A stretch of DNA of 41,443 nucleotides, from assembly GCA_009694025.1 (NCBI GenBank), contig SHVZ01000020.1:1-41443 (forward strand), given 5' to 3'. The notes under the pieces were generated by a model. That model saw nothing but the letters and a program-made list of their open reading frames with translations, was not told the DNA's origin and ran no database searches. The stretch comes from Alphaproteobacteria bacterium. GTDB taxonomy: Bacteria > Pseudomonadota > Alphaproteobacteria > SHVZ01. Shown piece by piece: positions 7,969 through 19,072 of the stretch (within the stretch, counting starts at the first letter, position 1; every line of letters begins with the position of its first letter). Made by a program: the position numbers and the translations under genes.

Positions 7969-9236
7969 GTGACGACGGGCGCCGTCGAGGTCGTCGTCGA
8001 CCGGCTCGGGGCAGCCGGCGACGGCATCGCCGAGCACACCGGCCAGCGCCTTTTCATCCCCGGCGTCCTTCCCGGCGAGCGGGTCGCCGTCCGTCCCGGT
8101 GCCGCCCGCGGCGACGGCCGCGCCGCCGCCGTCGTTCGCCGCCTTTCCAACGCCGAAACCCGCACCACGCCCGCCTGCCGGCATTTCGGCCGCTGCGGCG
8201 GCTGCGCGCTCCAGCATCTGGCCCCGGCCGCCTATGCTGCCTGGAAGCGTGCGACGATCATCGAGGCCCTGTCGCGGCACGGCCTCGCCGAGACGACGGT
8301 CGCCGACGTTCTCGTTGTGCCGCCCGGCGATCGCCGGCGCGCCGTCTTCTCGGCGGTCGGCCGCAAGGAGGGGGCGGCGATCGGCTTCGCCGAGGCCCAG
8401 GCGCACGCCATCGTCGATCTCGCCGAGTGCCCGGTGACGGCACCGGCGCTGGTCCGCCTGCTGCCGGCGCTCAAGGCGGCCTTCGCCTGGCTGCTCGGCT
8501 CCGGCGAACGCGGGCAGGCGATCGCGACCCTGACCTCGAGCGGCGTCGACCTCGTGCTGGAGATCGGGCCGGCGCCCGACCTCGCGGCCCGCGAACGGCT
8601 GGCGAGGCTGGCGACCGAGGCCGATATCGCTCGTCTCTCGTGGCGGAAACCCGGCCGCACCGTCGAGGTTCTGGTCCAGCGCCGCCCCGTCCAGGTCCAC
8701 TTCGACGGCGTACCCGCCGTCTTCCCCCCCGCGGCGTTCCTCCAGGCGAGCCTGGCGGGCGAGGCCGCTCTGATCGCCGAGGTCCTGGCGGGCGTCGGCA
8801 ATGCGACGAAGGTCCTCGACCTCTATGCGGGAATCGGCACCTTCAGCCTGCCGCTGTCGCAAAGGGCCGGGGTAACGGCGCTCGAAGGCGACGCCGAGGC
8901 CGTCCGTGCGCTCGCGGCGTCGGCAGCAGCCGCACGCGCCGCGGTCCTCGTCGAGCGACGCGACCTCGCCCGCGATCCTCCCGACCCATCGATGCTCGAT
9001 CGCTTCGAGGCGGTCGTCTTCGACCCGCCGCGCGCCGGCGCCCGCGCCGTCGCCGAAGCCCTCGCAGCGTCCTCCGTCGCCACCGCCGTCGCCGTCTCGT
9101 GCAACCCGCAGACCTTCGCCAGGGATGCGCGAATCCTCGTCGACGGCGGCTTCCGGCTCCTGCGCGTCCGGCCGATCGACCAGTTCCTGTGGTCGCCCCA
9201 TGTCGAGCTGGTCGCCCACTTTCGCCGCGAGGCGTC

Positions 9237-9240
<4 letters not shown>
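7969..9240 (+). CDS. RlmD/TrmA-type RNA (uracil-C5-)-methyltransferase with iron-sulfur motif
   Basis: About 423 residues from GTG 7969. The open frame extends back to 7879, but that extension is arginine/serine-rich shadow of the preceding gene. An N-terminal TRAM-like region ([30 protein letters not shown]) is followed by an iron-sulfur cysteine set, [10 protein letters not shown] plus Cys in LAECPV. The SAM-binding motif [15 protein letters not shown] comes next, then DPPRAGA, and a catalytic-cysteine motif [11 protein letters not shown]. Enzymes of this family transfer a methyl group from SAM to C5 of a uracil, in 23S rRNA or tRNA. Alphaproteobacteria often carry a single such gene, so the exact target cannot be assigned. 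Its stop overlaps the start of fumC (ATGA). Confidence 0.87.
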
Positions 9241-10627
<1,387 letters not shown>

Positions 10628-10631
<4 letters not shown>

Positions 10632-10897
10632 GCGTCATCGAGCCCATGACCCGAGGGTCGCCGAGCCTACGCATCGTCAAGCGTTCGGTCGTCGTCGCCG
10701 GCCATCGCACCAGCGTGTCGCTGGAGGGCCCGTTCTGGGATGAGCTGAAGCGCATCGCCGAGAGCAGGCGGGTGAGCCTCAATCAACTGGTAGCGGAGGT
10801 CGACGGCCGGCGCGAAGGCAACCTCTCGAGCGCGCTCCGGCTCCTGGTTCTGGACACGCTGAAGGCCGAGATCCGCTCAACGGCCCCGAGCGGCTAG
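10628..10897 (+). CDS. Ribbon-helix-helix protein (RHH_4-type)
   Basis: 89 residues from ATG 10628, which overlaps the fumC stop (ATGA). After about 24 variable residues comes a beta-strand and two helices typical of ribbon-helix-helix DNA-binding proteins: [37 protein letters not shown]. The downstream helix [14 protein letters not shown] follows. This form is common beside fumC in Alphaproteobacteria and is usually annotated as aryl-sulfate sulfotransferase-like or RHH domain protein. DNA binding is inferred from the fold. The 3' end overlaps the convergent AsmA-like gene by 21 bases. Confidence 0.8.
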
Positions 10898-12772
10898 GGC
10901 GTCGATCAATCGCCTCAGCTCGGGCCCGGGCTCGAAGACCGCGACGCCGGGTCCGGCGAAACGCACTGCGCCATCCAACCCGGTCGTCCCCTCCGGGCTG
11001 ACGATCGCCCCGGTGAGCGCAAGATCCGCGAGCGCACCGTTGAGACGGCCGGCGGCGGCCATCGTCTTTCCGACAGGGATGCCCGCGACATCGCCGTTGC
11101 CGAAGAGGCGGAGGAGATCCGACGGCCGGCTGGTGGTGAGGTCGAAAGAGAGCTCCGAAGCGCCGCCGTCCAGCGCGACCCGCCCGGCGGCGGCGAAGCG
11201 GGCGCCGGCGACCTCGGCGATCCTGAGGCGGTGAAGATCCATCACCCGATCGGCGAGACCGATCTCGATCTCGACGTCGCGAAGCCCGAGCCCCTGCCAA
11301 GTGAGCGCGTCGGCCGACACCGCGACGGTGCCGCCGACGCCGGCAGCGATCGCGGCAGCCAGCAGCGGCAGATAGGGATCGAGGGTCATCCGGTCGACGG
11401 CGAGCCTGAGATCGACGCGGGGCGCCGGCGTCAGCGCCAGATTGCCGCTGCCGCGCATGCGGCTGGTGTCGAGCTTGAGGTCGAGGGACGTCATCGTCAG
11501 CCGTCTTCCATCGAACGACATCCGGAACGACGCGGCAGCCCGGCGCAGCCGGTCGGGAGCGATGCCGGTCGGCTCGAGGCCGAGCCAGGCGAGCGCGAGA
11601 CGGAGGTTGTCGGAGACCAGGTCGACCTCGCCCTCGTAAACCGGTGCGGTCGCGGTCGAGTCGATCCGCCCGAAGATCGTGATCTCGGTACCCCCGGGAG
11701 CGAGGGCCGAGAGCTGGCGAAGGGCCATCTGCCGATCGAGGAGCCGGATCTCGGCCCGGACCTGGCGGACCAGTGCGCCGCGGAGGTCGACCGCCTCGGC
11801 TGAGAGGAGCGCCGAGATATCTCGTCCGCCGGCACCGCCGAGAAGACCGGCGATCGTCTCCCGCCAGCGCTCCAGCTCCAGGCGGCCGAAGGCGAGCTGC
11901 GTCTCTCCCGCCCTCAGGCTCTCGGCGAGGTCGATCCGGCCCGTGACCCGGAGTCCCCCCGCCTCGAAGGCGAGCTCGGAGAGGATCACCCGACCTTCGG
12001 CCCAGGCGAACTTCGCCTCCGCCTTCGCCGGGCCGGCAAGCGGCGCCGCGACGATGCCGATCCGCGCCAGGAATTTTGCCGCGTCGGCGGCGGTCAGCTT
12101 GAGCGGGCCGCCGAGTTCGAGGCCGTCGGTTCCGCGGTTGACCGCGCCGGCGAGCGAGGCGTCGATGCCGGCGCCCTGCACCCGGCTGGCGAAGCCGACC
12201 GGCCGCCCTGGCTCCAACCGGCCGAGCGTCACTTCCAGACGGAGCACCTCGCCGTTGCGCCGGCCGGTGCCGCGGATGTCGAAGGGGCCGGTCGGCGAGG
12301 CCGGCACGATCGTGAGCGCCAGCTGCTCGACCATCTCGCCTTCGAGGCCGTCGAGGGTCCCCTCGACGATCTCCAGCCGTTCGATCGGAAGGGCCGGCCA
12401 CTCGCCGGTCGCCGATCGCCATGAGGCGAGCGCCTGGAGGCGGAACCGGGGGCCGACCAGCGTGACGGCCTTCGGTTCGAGCCGCCCGAGGAGGAGCGGC
12501 CAGAGGCGGACGGCGATCCTGACCTCGCGCACGCTCAGCATCTTGTCGCCGACCTCGAGCTCCGGCAGCAGCAGCACCGGCCCGTCGGAGAAGCGGATGC
12601 CGAGACGTCCGCCCAGGATGACCGGGTGGCCGAGCCACGCCGAGACCGCATCGACGGCGCGGCCGCGGACCGAATCGAGGTCGATCTGCGCGAACAGGCC
12701 AAAGGCGGCCGCGGAAATCAGGACGGCCAGCGCCGGCCCCCACCAGCGGCGGCGGCGACGCCGGGGTCTCAT
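10877..12772 (-). CDS. AsmA-family protein
   Basis: 631 residues. An arginine-rich N-terminus and one transmembrane helix (WGPALAVLISAAAFGLFAQ) are followed by the AsmA opening pattern: a domain with DLDSVRGRAVDAVSAWLGHPVILGG, GPVLLLPELEVGD, then VREVRIAVRLWPLLLGRLEPK. The rest is long repetitive beta structure, ending near a region with repeated LALTGAIVSPEG-like strands. AsmA-like proteins are inner-membrane-anchored and project into the periplasm, and are linked to lipid transport and outer-membrane assembly. It lies 22 bases downstream of the M23-type gene on the same strand, so a cell-envelope operon is likely. Tail-to-tail with the RHH gene. Confidence 0.8.
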   Translation of the reverse strand: MRPRRRRRRWWGPALAVLISAAAFGLFAQIDLDSVRGRAVDAVSAWLGHPVILGGRLGIRFSDGPVLLLPELEVGDKMLSVREVRIAVRLWPLLLGRLEPKAVTLVGPRFRLQALASWRSATGEWPALPIERLEIVEGTLDGLEGEMVEQLALTIVPASPTGPFDIRGTGRRNGEVLRLEVTLGRLEPGRPVGFASRVQGAGIDASLAGAVNRGTDGLELGGPLKLTAADAAKFLARIGIVAAPLAGPAKAEAKFAWAEGRVILSELAFEAGGLRVTGRIDLAESLRAGETQLAFGRLELERWRETIAGLLGGAGGRDISALLSAEAVDLRGALVRQVRAEIRLLDRQMALRQLSALAPGGTEITIFGRIDSTATAPVYEGEVDLVSDNLRLALAWLGLEPTGIAPDRLRRAAASFRMSFDGRRLTMTSLDLKLDTSRMRGSGNLALTPAPRVDLRLAVDRMTLDPYLPLLAAAIAAGVGGTVAVSADALTWQGLGLRDVEIEIGLADRVMDLHRLRIAEVAGARFAAAGRVALDGGASELSFDLTTSRPSDLLRLFGNGDVAGIPVGKTMAAAGRLNGALADLALTGAIVSPEGTTGLDGAVRFAGPGVAVFEPGPELRRLIDALAARGR

Positions 12773-12794
12773 GACACGCCGCCTAGGTCAGCGG

Positions 12795-14033
12795 TCAGCG
12801 CAACGCAGCGGCTTGAGCGTGGGTTTCTTTGACGAATCGTTGGAACTTCTGCAGCTCGGGCCCTTCCAGCCCGCCGGCCTTGACCGTGCGGACCTTCATC
12901 GGATCGACCTGCTTGTTGTCGACGAGCACCTCCCAGTACAGGTGATTCCCGCTGGCGAGCCCGGTGCGGCCAACATAGCCGATGAGCTGGCCCTGCACCA
13001 CCCGGGTGCCCTCCACGACCTCCGGCGCGAAACCGTCGAGATGGCCGTAGGCGGTGGCGTAGCGCGCGTCGTGGGCGATGCGCATGTAGTTGCCGTAGTT
13101 GCCGCGCCAGCCCAGATCCTCGACGACGCCGTCGGCGGCGGCGTAGACCGGCGTGCCTTTCGGCGCCGGGAAGTCGACACCGCGGTGCAGCCGCATCTTA
13201 CGCAGCACCGGGTGCAGCCGCATACCGAAGGGCGAGTTGACCTTGCCGCCGTCGATCGGGGTCACGAACCGGATCGCATCCAGCGGCCGGCCGCCCTCGT
13301 CGAAGAACTTCGGCGCCGCGCCGGGCGGAGCGTAGTGATAGAATCGGTGCGGCGTGCCGCCGAGGGTCACTTGCGCGTAGCGCAGCCGGAGGCGGTCGCC
13401 GGGCTTGCCGCCGGAGGTGGCGCCGAAGCGCTCGTAGATCACCTGGAACTCGGTCCCGGTCTTGATCCGCTTGGGCAGGCCCGGGTCGTAGTCGAGCGCC
13501 CGGATCACCTCGTCGGCCAGGGTCGCGGGGAGACCCGCCTGGACCAGCGACGGGCGAAAACTCTTGGCGACCTTGCCAGCGACCGTCTCCACCACCAGGC
13601 TCGACCGGCCGCCGACGCTCGCGGCGTGGAAACCGCCGTCCTGGCCACGAACCAGTGTCAGCGACATGTCGGGGCGGAAATCGACGTGAAGCGCGACCAG
13701 CCGTGGCCGCCCCTGGGCCTCGCCGAGGGTCAGGACCACGCTGTCGCCGATCTGCAGGCGCTTGGGATCGACGAGATCCCGCATCGCGTCGAGCACCCGT
13801 GCCGACTCCGAGCTATGGACACCGGCCCCGGCCAGGATCTTCAACAGCGTGTCGCCGCGCTCGACGGCGACGGTGAGTTGATGCTGGCCGCTCTCGGCCC
13901 TGGTCGCTTCCCCGCGGGCCGCCGACCGTTCGCCTAAGCCCCAGTCGAGCCAGCCCCCCAGGGCCGGCCCGACCGGTGCCGCAGCGGTGGCAATCAGCGC
14001 TAGCAGGGCGATCGCGCGCGCCGATGAAAACAT
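12795..14033 (-). CDS. M23-type (LytM) peptidase-like exported protein, atypical zinc site
   Basis: 412 residues from ATG 14033, which has an AAGGGGGG Shine-Dalgarno about seven bases upstream and opens a signal peptide (SSARAIALLALIATAAA). A GTG at 14153 in the same frame would add 40 residues and is less likely. An OapA/LysM-like region (LTVAVERGDTLLKILAGAG) precedes a C-terminal LytM domain with LHRGVDFPAPKGTPVYAAADG (HxxxD ligands) and ATAYGHLDGF. The last motif reads GNHLYWEVL, where active M23 enzymes have HLH, so the third zinc ligand appears as Tyr (TAC for CAC). It may be a weakened enzyme or an EnvC-like activator of peptidoglycan amidases. It lies upstream of the AsmA-like gene. 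Confidence 0.85.
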   Translation of the reverse strand: MFSSARAIALLALIATAAAPVGPALGGWLDWGLGERSAARGEATRAESGQHQLTVAVERGDTLLKILAGAGVHSSESARVLDAMRDLVDPKRLQIGDSVVLTLGEAQGRPRLVALHVDFRPDMSLTLVRGQDGGFHAASVGGRSSLVVETVAGKVAKSFRPSLVQAGLPATLADEVIRALDYDPGLPKRIKTGTEFQVIYERFGATSGGKPGDRLRLRYAQVTLGGTPHRFYHYAPPGAAPKFFDEGGRPLDAIRFVTPIDGGKVNSPFGMRLHPVLRKMRLHRGVDFPAPKGTPVYAAADGVVEDLGWRGNYGNYMRIAHDARYATAYGHLDGFAPEVVEGTRVVQGQLIGYVGRTGLASGNHLYWEVLVDNKQVDPMKVRTVKAGGLEGPELQKFQRFVKETHAQAAALR

Positions 14034-14256
14034 CCCAGCCCCCCTTGTGCTCAATTCCAGGTCGCCCGACGACTCCCGAACCAACCGGACGACCGCTCCC
14101 TGTTGTACCCGCGCCACGCCTTGGATTTTTTTGGCGAGCGCTATTTTTGTCACAGTCCCCTAACCGAAGTTCGAAGGGGCCGTCAACCCTGAATCCCGCC
14201 GACACCCTATATTCTGGGGTGCGACCACAGGTGACCTACAAGATAAAGGATATGAT

Positions 14257-14278
14257 GGCGCGCAGATTGAGGCGCGCC
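14257..14278 (-). terminator. GC-rich hairpin downstream of the gamma-glutamyltransferase gene
   Basis: GGCGCGC at 14257-14263 pairs with GCGCGCC at 14272-14278 across an eight-base loop. On the minus strand it lies about 34 bases beyond the GGT stop and is followed by a T-containing but not T-rich stretch (ATCATATCCTTTATC). It is a plausible, not strong, terminator. The rest of the 14034-14311 gap holds only the possible N-terminal extension of the M23 gene and the leader region. Confidence 0.35.
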
Positions 14279-14311
14279 CCGCCTGGCAGCCTCGCTGATT
14301 CGCCGGGGCCG

Positions 14312-15916
14312 CTAGACCGCGAGGGCCATCCCGCCGGCATAGGGATCGGCCCCGCCGGTGACGTGGCCGCCGGCGGCGTGCACCGCGTGGACCCGGGCGA
14401 AGGCGTAGCTGTAGGGGAGCCTCACCGCCTTGTAGCCGTCGACCTCCAGCGCCTCGGCAACGTAGCCCGGAATGCGGAAGCTGAGGTCGATCGTGTCGCT
14501 GGTCGCCGAGAAGCGCGGCGCGTCGATCGCCTCGACGACGCTCATGCCGTGATCGAGCACGTTGAGGATCACCTGGAGCACGCCCATCGGAATCTGCGCG
14601 CCGCCAGGGGCTCCCAGCGCCAGCACCGGCTTTCCGTCTTTGGAGACGATGGTCGGGCACGCCGTGGAGCCCCGGCTCTTCCCCGGAGCGATCGAGCTCG
14701 GATGGCCGGGCCTGGGGTCGAAGAAGCCCATGGCGCCGTTGTACATGAAGCCCAGGCCCTCGGTGATGACGCCCGACTGGTATCCCAGCGTGTGCGTCAT
14801 CGTGACGGTGAGGCCATCGACGTCCATTGCGGCGACATGGGTGGTGTCGGCGGCCTCCTTCAGGCCCTGGCGGACGAGCGAGGCCTTCTTGCCCCGCCGG
14901 ATCTCCTCCGCCTGCGCCCTCGCAGGCGCCTTGTCGACGATCTCCAAGACCGGCACCGGCACCATCTCGGGGTCGCCGAGATGCTTCTCCTTCATCAGCA
15001 TCGCCCGCTTCATCGCCTCGGCGACGGTGCGGATATAAGCGGGCGTGTTGTGGCCCATGCCGGCGAGGTCGAAGCACTCCAGGATGTTCAGCATCATCGC
15101 CACCATCAACCCGCCGCCGGGCGGAGGGTTCACCGCGACCTCGTAGCCGCGATAGTCGATCTTGATCGGCCGGCCCTCGACCACGCGGTAGCGATCGAGA
15201 TCCGCCATCGTCATCAGGCCGCCATGAGCGGAGAGGGCGGCGACCATCTCCTGCGCCAGCGCGCCGCGATAGAAGATCTCCGGCCCCTCCGCAGCGAGCC
15301 GGCGGAGCGTCCGGCCATAGGCCGGGTTCTTCACGCGCGTTCCGACCGGATGGAAGCCGCCATCGGCGCCGAAGAACAGCGCCGCCGCCGTCCGGCACAG
15401 CTCCATCCGCTCGATCGGGTCGGCGCGCCCCAGGCCCTCGCGCGAGTTCCAGTAGGTATGGACGAAGGGGGTGACGGTGTAGCCGTCCTCGGCCAGCTTC
15501 ACCGCCGGCGCCAGCAACGCCTCCCACTTGAGGCGACCGTAGCGGCTGTGCACGGCGTGGAAACCGGCGATGGCGCCGGGCGTGGCGATGGCGCCGTAGC
15601 CCAAGTCGTTGACCCGGTCCTTGAGGACGAAGCTGAAGCCGTCGCGGGTCTGGTACTCGATCAGATGCGTCCACATGTCGGCGCGGGCGGCGAAGGGCGC
15701 GCGACAGTAGAAGTCGATCATCTCGTGCCGGCCCTGGGCCGGCGCATAGATCTGGCAGGAGCCGAGGCCGGCGACGCCGCACATCAGCCCGTCGACGACG
15801 CCCTGGGCGAAGGCGGTGGCGATCGCCGCATCGACGGCGTTGCCGCCGGCCATGTAGATGCGGGCGCCGACCTCGACCGCCTCGGGCTGAGGGGCCACGA
15901 CGATGCCGCGTTTCAT
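14312..15916 (-). CDS. Gamma-glutamyltransferase family protein (Ntn hydrolase)
   Basis: 534 residues, close to the family length. The N-terminal nucleophile-type precursor would be cleaved before the conserved Thr in AADTTHVAAMDVDG (about residue 355), giving large and small subunits. Other family blocks are GGNAVDAAIATAFAQGVV, GAIATPGAIAGFH, NPPPGGG and PGKSRGSTACPTIVSKDG. No signal peptide is visible, since the protein starts directly at MKRGIVVAPQPEAVEVG. It may therefore be cytosolic, as in the acylase-like GGT members, rather than periplasmic. It would transfer or hydrolyse gamma-glutamyl groups, but the substrate is not readable from sequence. The DoxX gene lies about 80 bases upstream on the same strand, separated by a hairpin. 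Confidence 0.88.
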   Translation of the reverse strand: MKRGIVVAPQPEAVEVGARIYMAGGNAVDAAIATAFAQGVVDGLMCGVAGLGSCQIYAPAQGRHEMIDFYCRAPFAARADMWTHLIEYQTRDGFSFVLKDRVNDLGYGAIATPGAIAGFHAVHSRYGRLKWEALLAPAVKLAEDGYTVTPFVHTYWNSREGLGRADPIERMELCRTAAALFFGADGGFHPVGTRVKNPAYGRTLRRLAAEGPEIFYRGALAQEMVAALSAHGGLMTMADLDRYRVVEGRPIKIDYRGYEVAVNPPPGGGLMVAMMLNILECFDLAGMGHNTPAYIRTVAEAMKRAMLMKEKHLGDPEMVPVPVLEIVDKAPARAQAEEIRRGKKASLVRQGLKEAADTTHVAAMDVDGLTVTMTHTLGYQSGVITEGLGFMYNGAMGFFDPRPGHPSSIAPGKSRGSTACPTIVSKDGKPVLALGAPGGAQIPMGVLQVILNVLDHGMSVVEAIDAPRFSATSDTIDLSFRIPGYVAEALEVDGYKAVRLPYSYAFARVHAVHAAGGHVTGGADPYAGGMALAV

Positions 15917-15962
15917 CGGGAGTCTCCGTTCCAGGAAAGCTCCCGATGATGACAGGCGGCGC

Positions 15963-15985
15963 CGCCCCGGCTCAAGGCCGGGGCG
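15963..15985 (-). terminator. Strong GC hairpin after doxX-like gene
   Basis: CGCCCCGGC at 15963-15971 pairs perfectly with GCCGGGGCG at 15977-15985 over a five-base loop, 12 bases beyond the stop of the minus-strand DoxX gene. There is no T-run, so it may instead be a palindromic intergenic repeat or an mRNA-end stabiliser. Confidence 0.45.
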
Positions 15986-15997
15986 ACGCCCGGGGAG

Positions 15998-16429
15998 TCA
16001 GGAATGCGCGCGCCCGACCTGGGCGAAGCCCGCAAACGTCCCCCGGCCGAGCGCATAGACGCCATCGCCGAGGAGAACGTGGACCGCCGAGGCGAGGATC
16101 AGGAACGCCGGATATTCCCAGCCGCCGCCGGCGGCGGAGAACACCCAGCCGTTCGGCAGATGGGTCATCAGCGCGCCGGCCATGATCGGGAGCAGGGCGG
16201 CCGAGACGTAGCGCCCGAAGAAGCCGGTGAGGATCGCCAGGCCGCCGAGGAGCTCGGCCGCGACCACGACATAGGCGAGCGGGCCCCAGAAGCCGACCTT
16301 CTCGAAGAAGGCGACAGTGCCGGGCAGGGTGAAGACCAGGACCTTCGGCAGCGCATGGGCGATCCACATGGTGCCGAGGCCGAGGCGAAGCAGCAGGGCT
16401 GCGTAAGGAGCGTAGCGGGTGTCGATCAT
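15998..16429 (-). CDS. DoxX-family membrane protein
   Basis: 143 residues from ATG 16429, which has a GGGGGAAA ribosome-binding site just upstream. The open frame extends to 16522, but that extension would cross the divergent LysR regulatory palindrome. The protein has four hydrophobic segments: AALLLRLGLGTMWIAHALPK, GPLAYVVVAAELLGGLAILTG, AALLPIMAGALMTH and a C-terminal helix around ILASAVHVLLGDGVYALG. This is typical of DoxX/DoxD-like inner-membrane proteins. Function in this family is mostly unknown; some members are subunits of thiosulfate:quinone oxidoreductase or support redox stress responses. It is transcribed away from the LysR gene, its likely regulator. Confidence 0.85.
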   Translation of the reverse strand: MIDTRYAPYAALLLRLGLGTMWIAHALPKVLVFTLPGTVAFFEKVGFWGPLAYVVVAAELLGGLAILTGFFGRYVSAALLPIMAGALMTHLPNGWVFSAAGGGWEYPAFLILASAVHVLLGDGVYALGRGTFAGFAQVGRAHS

Positions 16430-16507
16430 GGGTTTCCCCCGAGGTTGCGATCGCCAGCATGTGGCGTTTCCTTTTCGCAAGATAAAGCTACTTTTATGAA
16501 ATAAATC

Positions 16508-16523
16508 CTTGCATATTTGCAAG
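16508..16523. promoter_or_regulatory. Palindrome in LysR/doxX divergent promoter
   Basis: CTTGCA-TATT-TGCAAG is a perfect six-base inverted repeat ending one base before the LysR start codon. A further half-site-like CGCAAGA occurs at about 16475-16483. The whole 16440-16524 gap is AT-rich compared with its surroundings. A dyad in the divergent gap is what a LysR-type autoregulator usually binds, and its position over the start suggests repression of the regulator gene. Confidence 0.5.
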
Positions 16524-16524
16524 A

Positions 16525-17433
16525 ATGGAATGGGATGACTTACGGATCGCCTTAGCCATCGCCCGCGCCAGGGGCCTCTCCGGCGCCGGGCGGGCGCTCG
16601 GGCTCAACCACGCGACGGTGTGGCGGCGACTGAAGAGCCTGGAGGCGCGGCTCGGCGTCCGGCTGTTCGACCGACGGCCGGAGGGCTATGTGGCGACCGC
16701 TGCCGGCGAAGAGCTCCGGCGCGCGGCCGAGGCGATGGAGGAGGCCGCCGACGCCCTCGACCGGCGGATCTCAGGCCACGACCTCCGCCTCACCGGAATC
16801 GTTCGGCTGTCGACCCTCGACTCCCTCGCCTGGTCGCTGCTGGGCCCTCACCTCGCCCGCTTCCGCCGGCTGCATCCGGGTATCGTCATCGAGGTCAGCA
16901 TCGGCAACGCGCTCGCCAACCTGACCCGGCGCGACGCCGACATCGTGCTGAGGGCGACCGACTCGCCACCGGAAACCCTGGTCGGCCAGCGGCTCGGCGA
17001 CATGACGATGGCCGCCTATGGGGCGCCCGCCTACGCCGCGGCGAAGGGCTCGGCCGCCCTCTGGTCCGAGCACGACTGGGTGGCCCCGGACGAATCCATG
17101 GGGCACACGCCCTTCGCCCGCTTCGTCGCCCGCGAGGCGCCCGACCGCGTCGTGCTCCGCGCCGACTCGGTGCTCGGGCTGGCGGCCGCCGCCGCCGCCG
17201 GCCTCGGCGCCACCTTGCTGCCATGCTTCCTCGGCGACGGCGATCCCCGGTTCGTGCGCCTCTCGCCGCCGCTGCCCGAGCTGACGCACGGGCTCTGGCT
17301 GCTCACCCATGAGGACCTCCGGAGCGCCGCCCGCATCCGTGCCGTCCTCGATTTCCTGTCAGCCGCGCTCCGGGCGGACCGGGCGCGGTTGGCCGGTTCC
17401 GACGTCAGATCGGGCGAGACCGCGTCGCCCTGA
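16525..17433 (+). CDS. LysR-family transcriptional regulator
   Basis: 302 residues. The N-terminal winged helix-turn-helix is clear: [45 protein letters not shown] at residues 6-50, followed by a linker helix and a periplasmic-binding-fold effector domain (residues about 90-290, e.g. [13 protein letters not shown] and [22 protein letters not shown]). It most resembles the shorter LysR regulators that control neighbouring oxidoreductase or DoxX genes. No Shine-Dalgarno precedes ATG 16525 and the operator-like palindrome sits there instead, so translation may be leaderless or weak. It converges on pgi with a 29-base overlap. The divergent DoxX gene is the natural target. Confidence 0.9.
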   Translation: MEWDDLRIALAIARARGLSGAGRALGLNHATVWRRLKSLEARLGVRLFDRRPEGYVATAAGEELRRAAEAMEEAADALDRRISGHDLRLTGIVRLSTLDSLAWSLLGPHLARFRRLHPGIVIEVSIGNALANLTRRDADIVLRATDSPPETLVGQRLGDMTMAAYGAPAYAAAKGSAALWSEHDWVAPDESMGHTPFARFVAREAPDRVVLRADSVLGLAAAAAAGLGATLLPCFLGDGDPRFVRLSPPLPELTHGLWLLTHEDLRSAARIRAVLDFLSAALRADRARLAGSDVRSGETASP

Positions 17434-19072
17434 CGTGAGCGATCAGGCCTGCGGTCGACGAATCCTGGTCGCTGCCGGCGAGCGCATCCAGCGACAGCTC
17501 CGGCAGGATCTTCTTCGTCAGGGTCTTGCCGAGCTCGACGCCCCACTGGTCGAAGGGGTTGATCCCCCAGATCACACCCTGGGTGAAAACCTTGTGCTCG
17601 TAGAGCGCGATCAGCCGGCCGAGCGTGTACGGGTCGAGACGGCGGAAGAGCAGGGTCGTGCTCGGACGGTTGCCGGGGAATGTGCGGTGCGGCGCCAGGC
17701 GGTCGGCGGTCGCGCCATCGAGACCGGAGGCGATCATCGCGACGCGCGCCTCCGCCTCGTCCTGGCCGATGGCCAGCGCCTGGGCCTGGGCGATCATGTT
17801 GGCGAGCAGGATGTCGTGGTGCCCGGTCAGATCGTGGTGCGGCTCGACCGGCGCCAGGAAATCGGTCGGCACCGGGTCCGGGCCCTGATGGAAAAGCTGG
17901 ACGAAGGCGTGTTGAATGTTGGTGCCGGGCTCGCCGAAGACGACCGGGCAGGTCGGGTGGCGCACCGGCCGGCCGTAGCGGTCGACGCTCTTGCCGTTCG
18001 ATTCCATCTCGAGCTGCTGGAGATAGGCCGGAAGGCGCCGCAGCCCCTGGTCGTAGGGCAGCACCGCATGGGTGCGGGCGCCGAGGAAATTGGTGTTCCA
18101 GATACCGAGTAGCGCCATCGCCACCGGCAAGTTCGCGCCGAGCGGCGCGTCGCGGAAATGCCGGTCGATCGCATGCGCGCCGTCGAGCAGGCGGTCGAAG
18201 GCTTCCGGGCCGATACCGATCATCAGCGGCAGCCCGATCGCCGACCACAGCGAGTAGCGGCCGCCGACCCAGTCCCAGAAGGCGAAAGTCGAGTCGGCGC
18301 CGATGCCGAAGGCGGCGACCGCCTGGGGATTGGCCGAGACCGCGACGAAGTGCCTGATGACCGCCGCCTCGCCGAGCGCGCCCACCAGCCAGGCGCGGGC
18401 CGAAGCGGCGTTGGTCATCGTCTCCTGGGTGGTGAAGGTCTTGGAGGCGACGACGAACAGCGTCGCCGCGGGGTCGAGACCGGCGAGCGCGTCGGAGAGA
18501 TCGGCGCCGTCGATGTTCGAGACAAAGCGGATGTCGAGGCCGGGGTGGCGCCAGCGAGCCAACGCCTGGTCGGCCATCACCGGGCCCAGGTCGGAGCCGC
18601 CGATGCCGATGTTGACGACGTTGCGGATCGGCCGGCCGCTGGCGCCCGGCCATTCGCCGGCGCGGACACGGCCGGCGAATCCCCGCATGCGCTCGAGCTC
18701 GCCCCGGACGTCCGCCATCACGTCGCGGCCGTCGACCAGCATCGGCGCGGTCGAGCGGCTGCGGAGCGCGACGTGGAAGGCGGCACGGTCCTCGGTCATG
18801 TTGACGTGCTCGCCGGAGAACATCCGGTCGGTCCATCCGGCGAGGTCGGCGGCGCGCGCCAGCTCGTGCAGCAGCGCCATGGTCTCGGTGGTGACCCGCT
18901 GCTTGGAATAGTCGAGCAGCAGATCCTCATGGGTCAGCGAAAACCGCTGGAACCTCTCGGGGTCGCCGACGAACAGGTCGCGGAGATGCAGGGGGGAGAC
19001 GCGGCCGCGGTGCTGTTCGAGGGCGGTCCAGGCGCGATCGAAGCGCTTGGCCGCCGGCGTCGGTCCATCCAT
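17405..19072 (-). CDS. pgi: Glucose-6-phosphate isomerase
   Basis: 555 residues, full length for bacterial Pgi, which interconverts glucose-6-phosphate and fructose-6-phosphate in the cytosol. Diagnostic segments are [18 protein letters not shown], the [11 protein letters not shown] block, [34 protein letters not shown], and the catalytic region [17 protein letters not shown], with [18 protein letters not shown] near the C-terminus. ATG 19072 is preceded by GAGGTG. It stands alone, convergent with the LysR gene and 96 bases downstream of the dimethylformamidase genes. Confidence 0.96.
   Translation of the reverse strand: MDGPTPAAKRFDRAWTALEQHRGRVSPLHLRDLFVGDPERFQRFSLTHEDLLLDYSKQRVTTETMALLHELARAADLAGWTDRMFSGEHVNMTEDRAAFHVALRSRSTAPMLVDGRDVMADVRGELERMRGFAGRVRAGEWPGASGRPIRNVVNIGIGGSDLGPVMADQALARWRHPGLDIRFVSNIDGADLSDALAGLDPAATLFVVASKTFTTQETMTNAASARAWLVGALGEAAVIRHFVAVSANPQAVAAFGIGADSTFAFWDWVGGRYSLWSAIGLPLMIGIGPEAFDRLLDGAHAIDRHFRDAPLGANLPVAMALLGIWNTNFLGARTHAVLPYDQGLRRLPAYLQQLEMESNGKSVDRYGRPVRHPTCPVVFGEPGTNIQHAFVQLFHQGPDPVPTDFLAPVEPHHDLTGHHDILLANMIAQAQALAIGQDEAEARVAMIASGLDGATADRLAPHRTFPGNRPSTTLLFRRLDPYTLGRLIALYEHKVFTQGVIWGINPFDQWGVELGKTLTKKILPELSLDALAGSDQDSSTAGLIAHVRATRSRPI

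Noticed and set aside
14034..14153. N-terminal extension of the M23 protein from GTG 14153
   Set aside because: The internal ATG 14033 has a better RBS and begins a signal peptide; an extension of 40 charged residues ahead of a signal peptide is unlikely.
13976..15949. 657-residue plus-strand frame opposite the gamma-glutamyltransferase
   Set aside because: Composed of His/Arg/Asp-rich shadow sequence; the minus strand has all GGT motifs.
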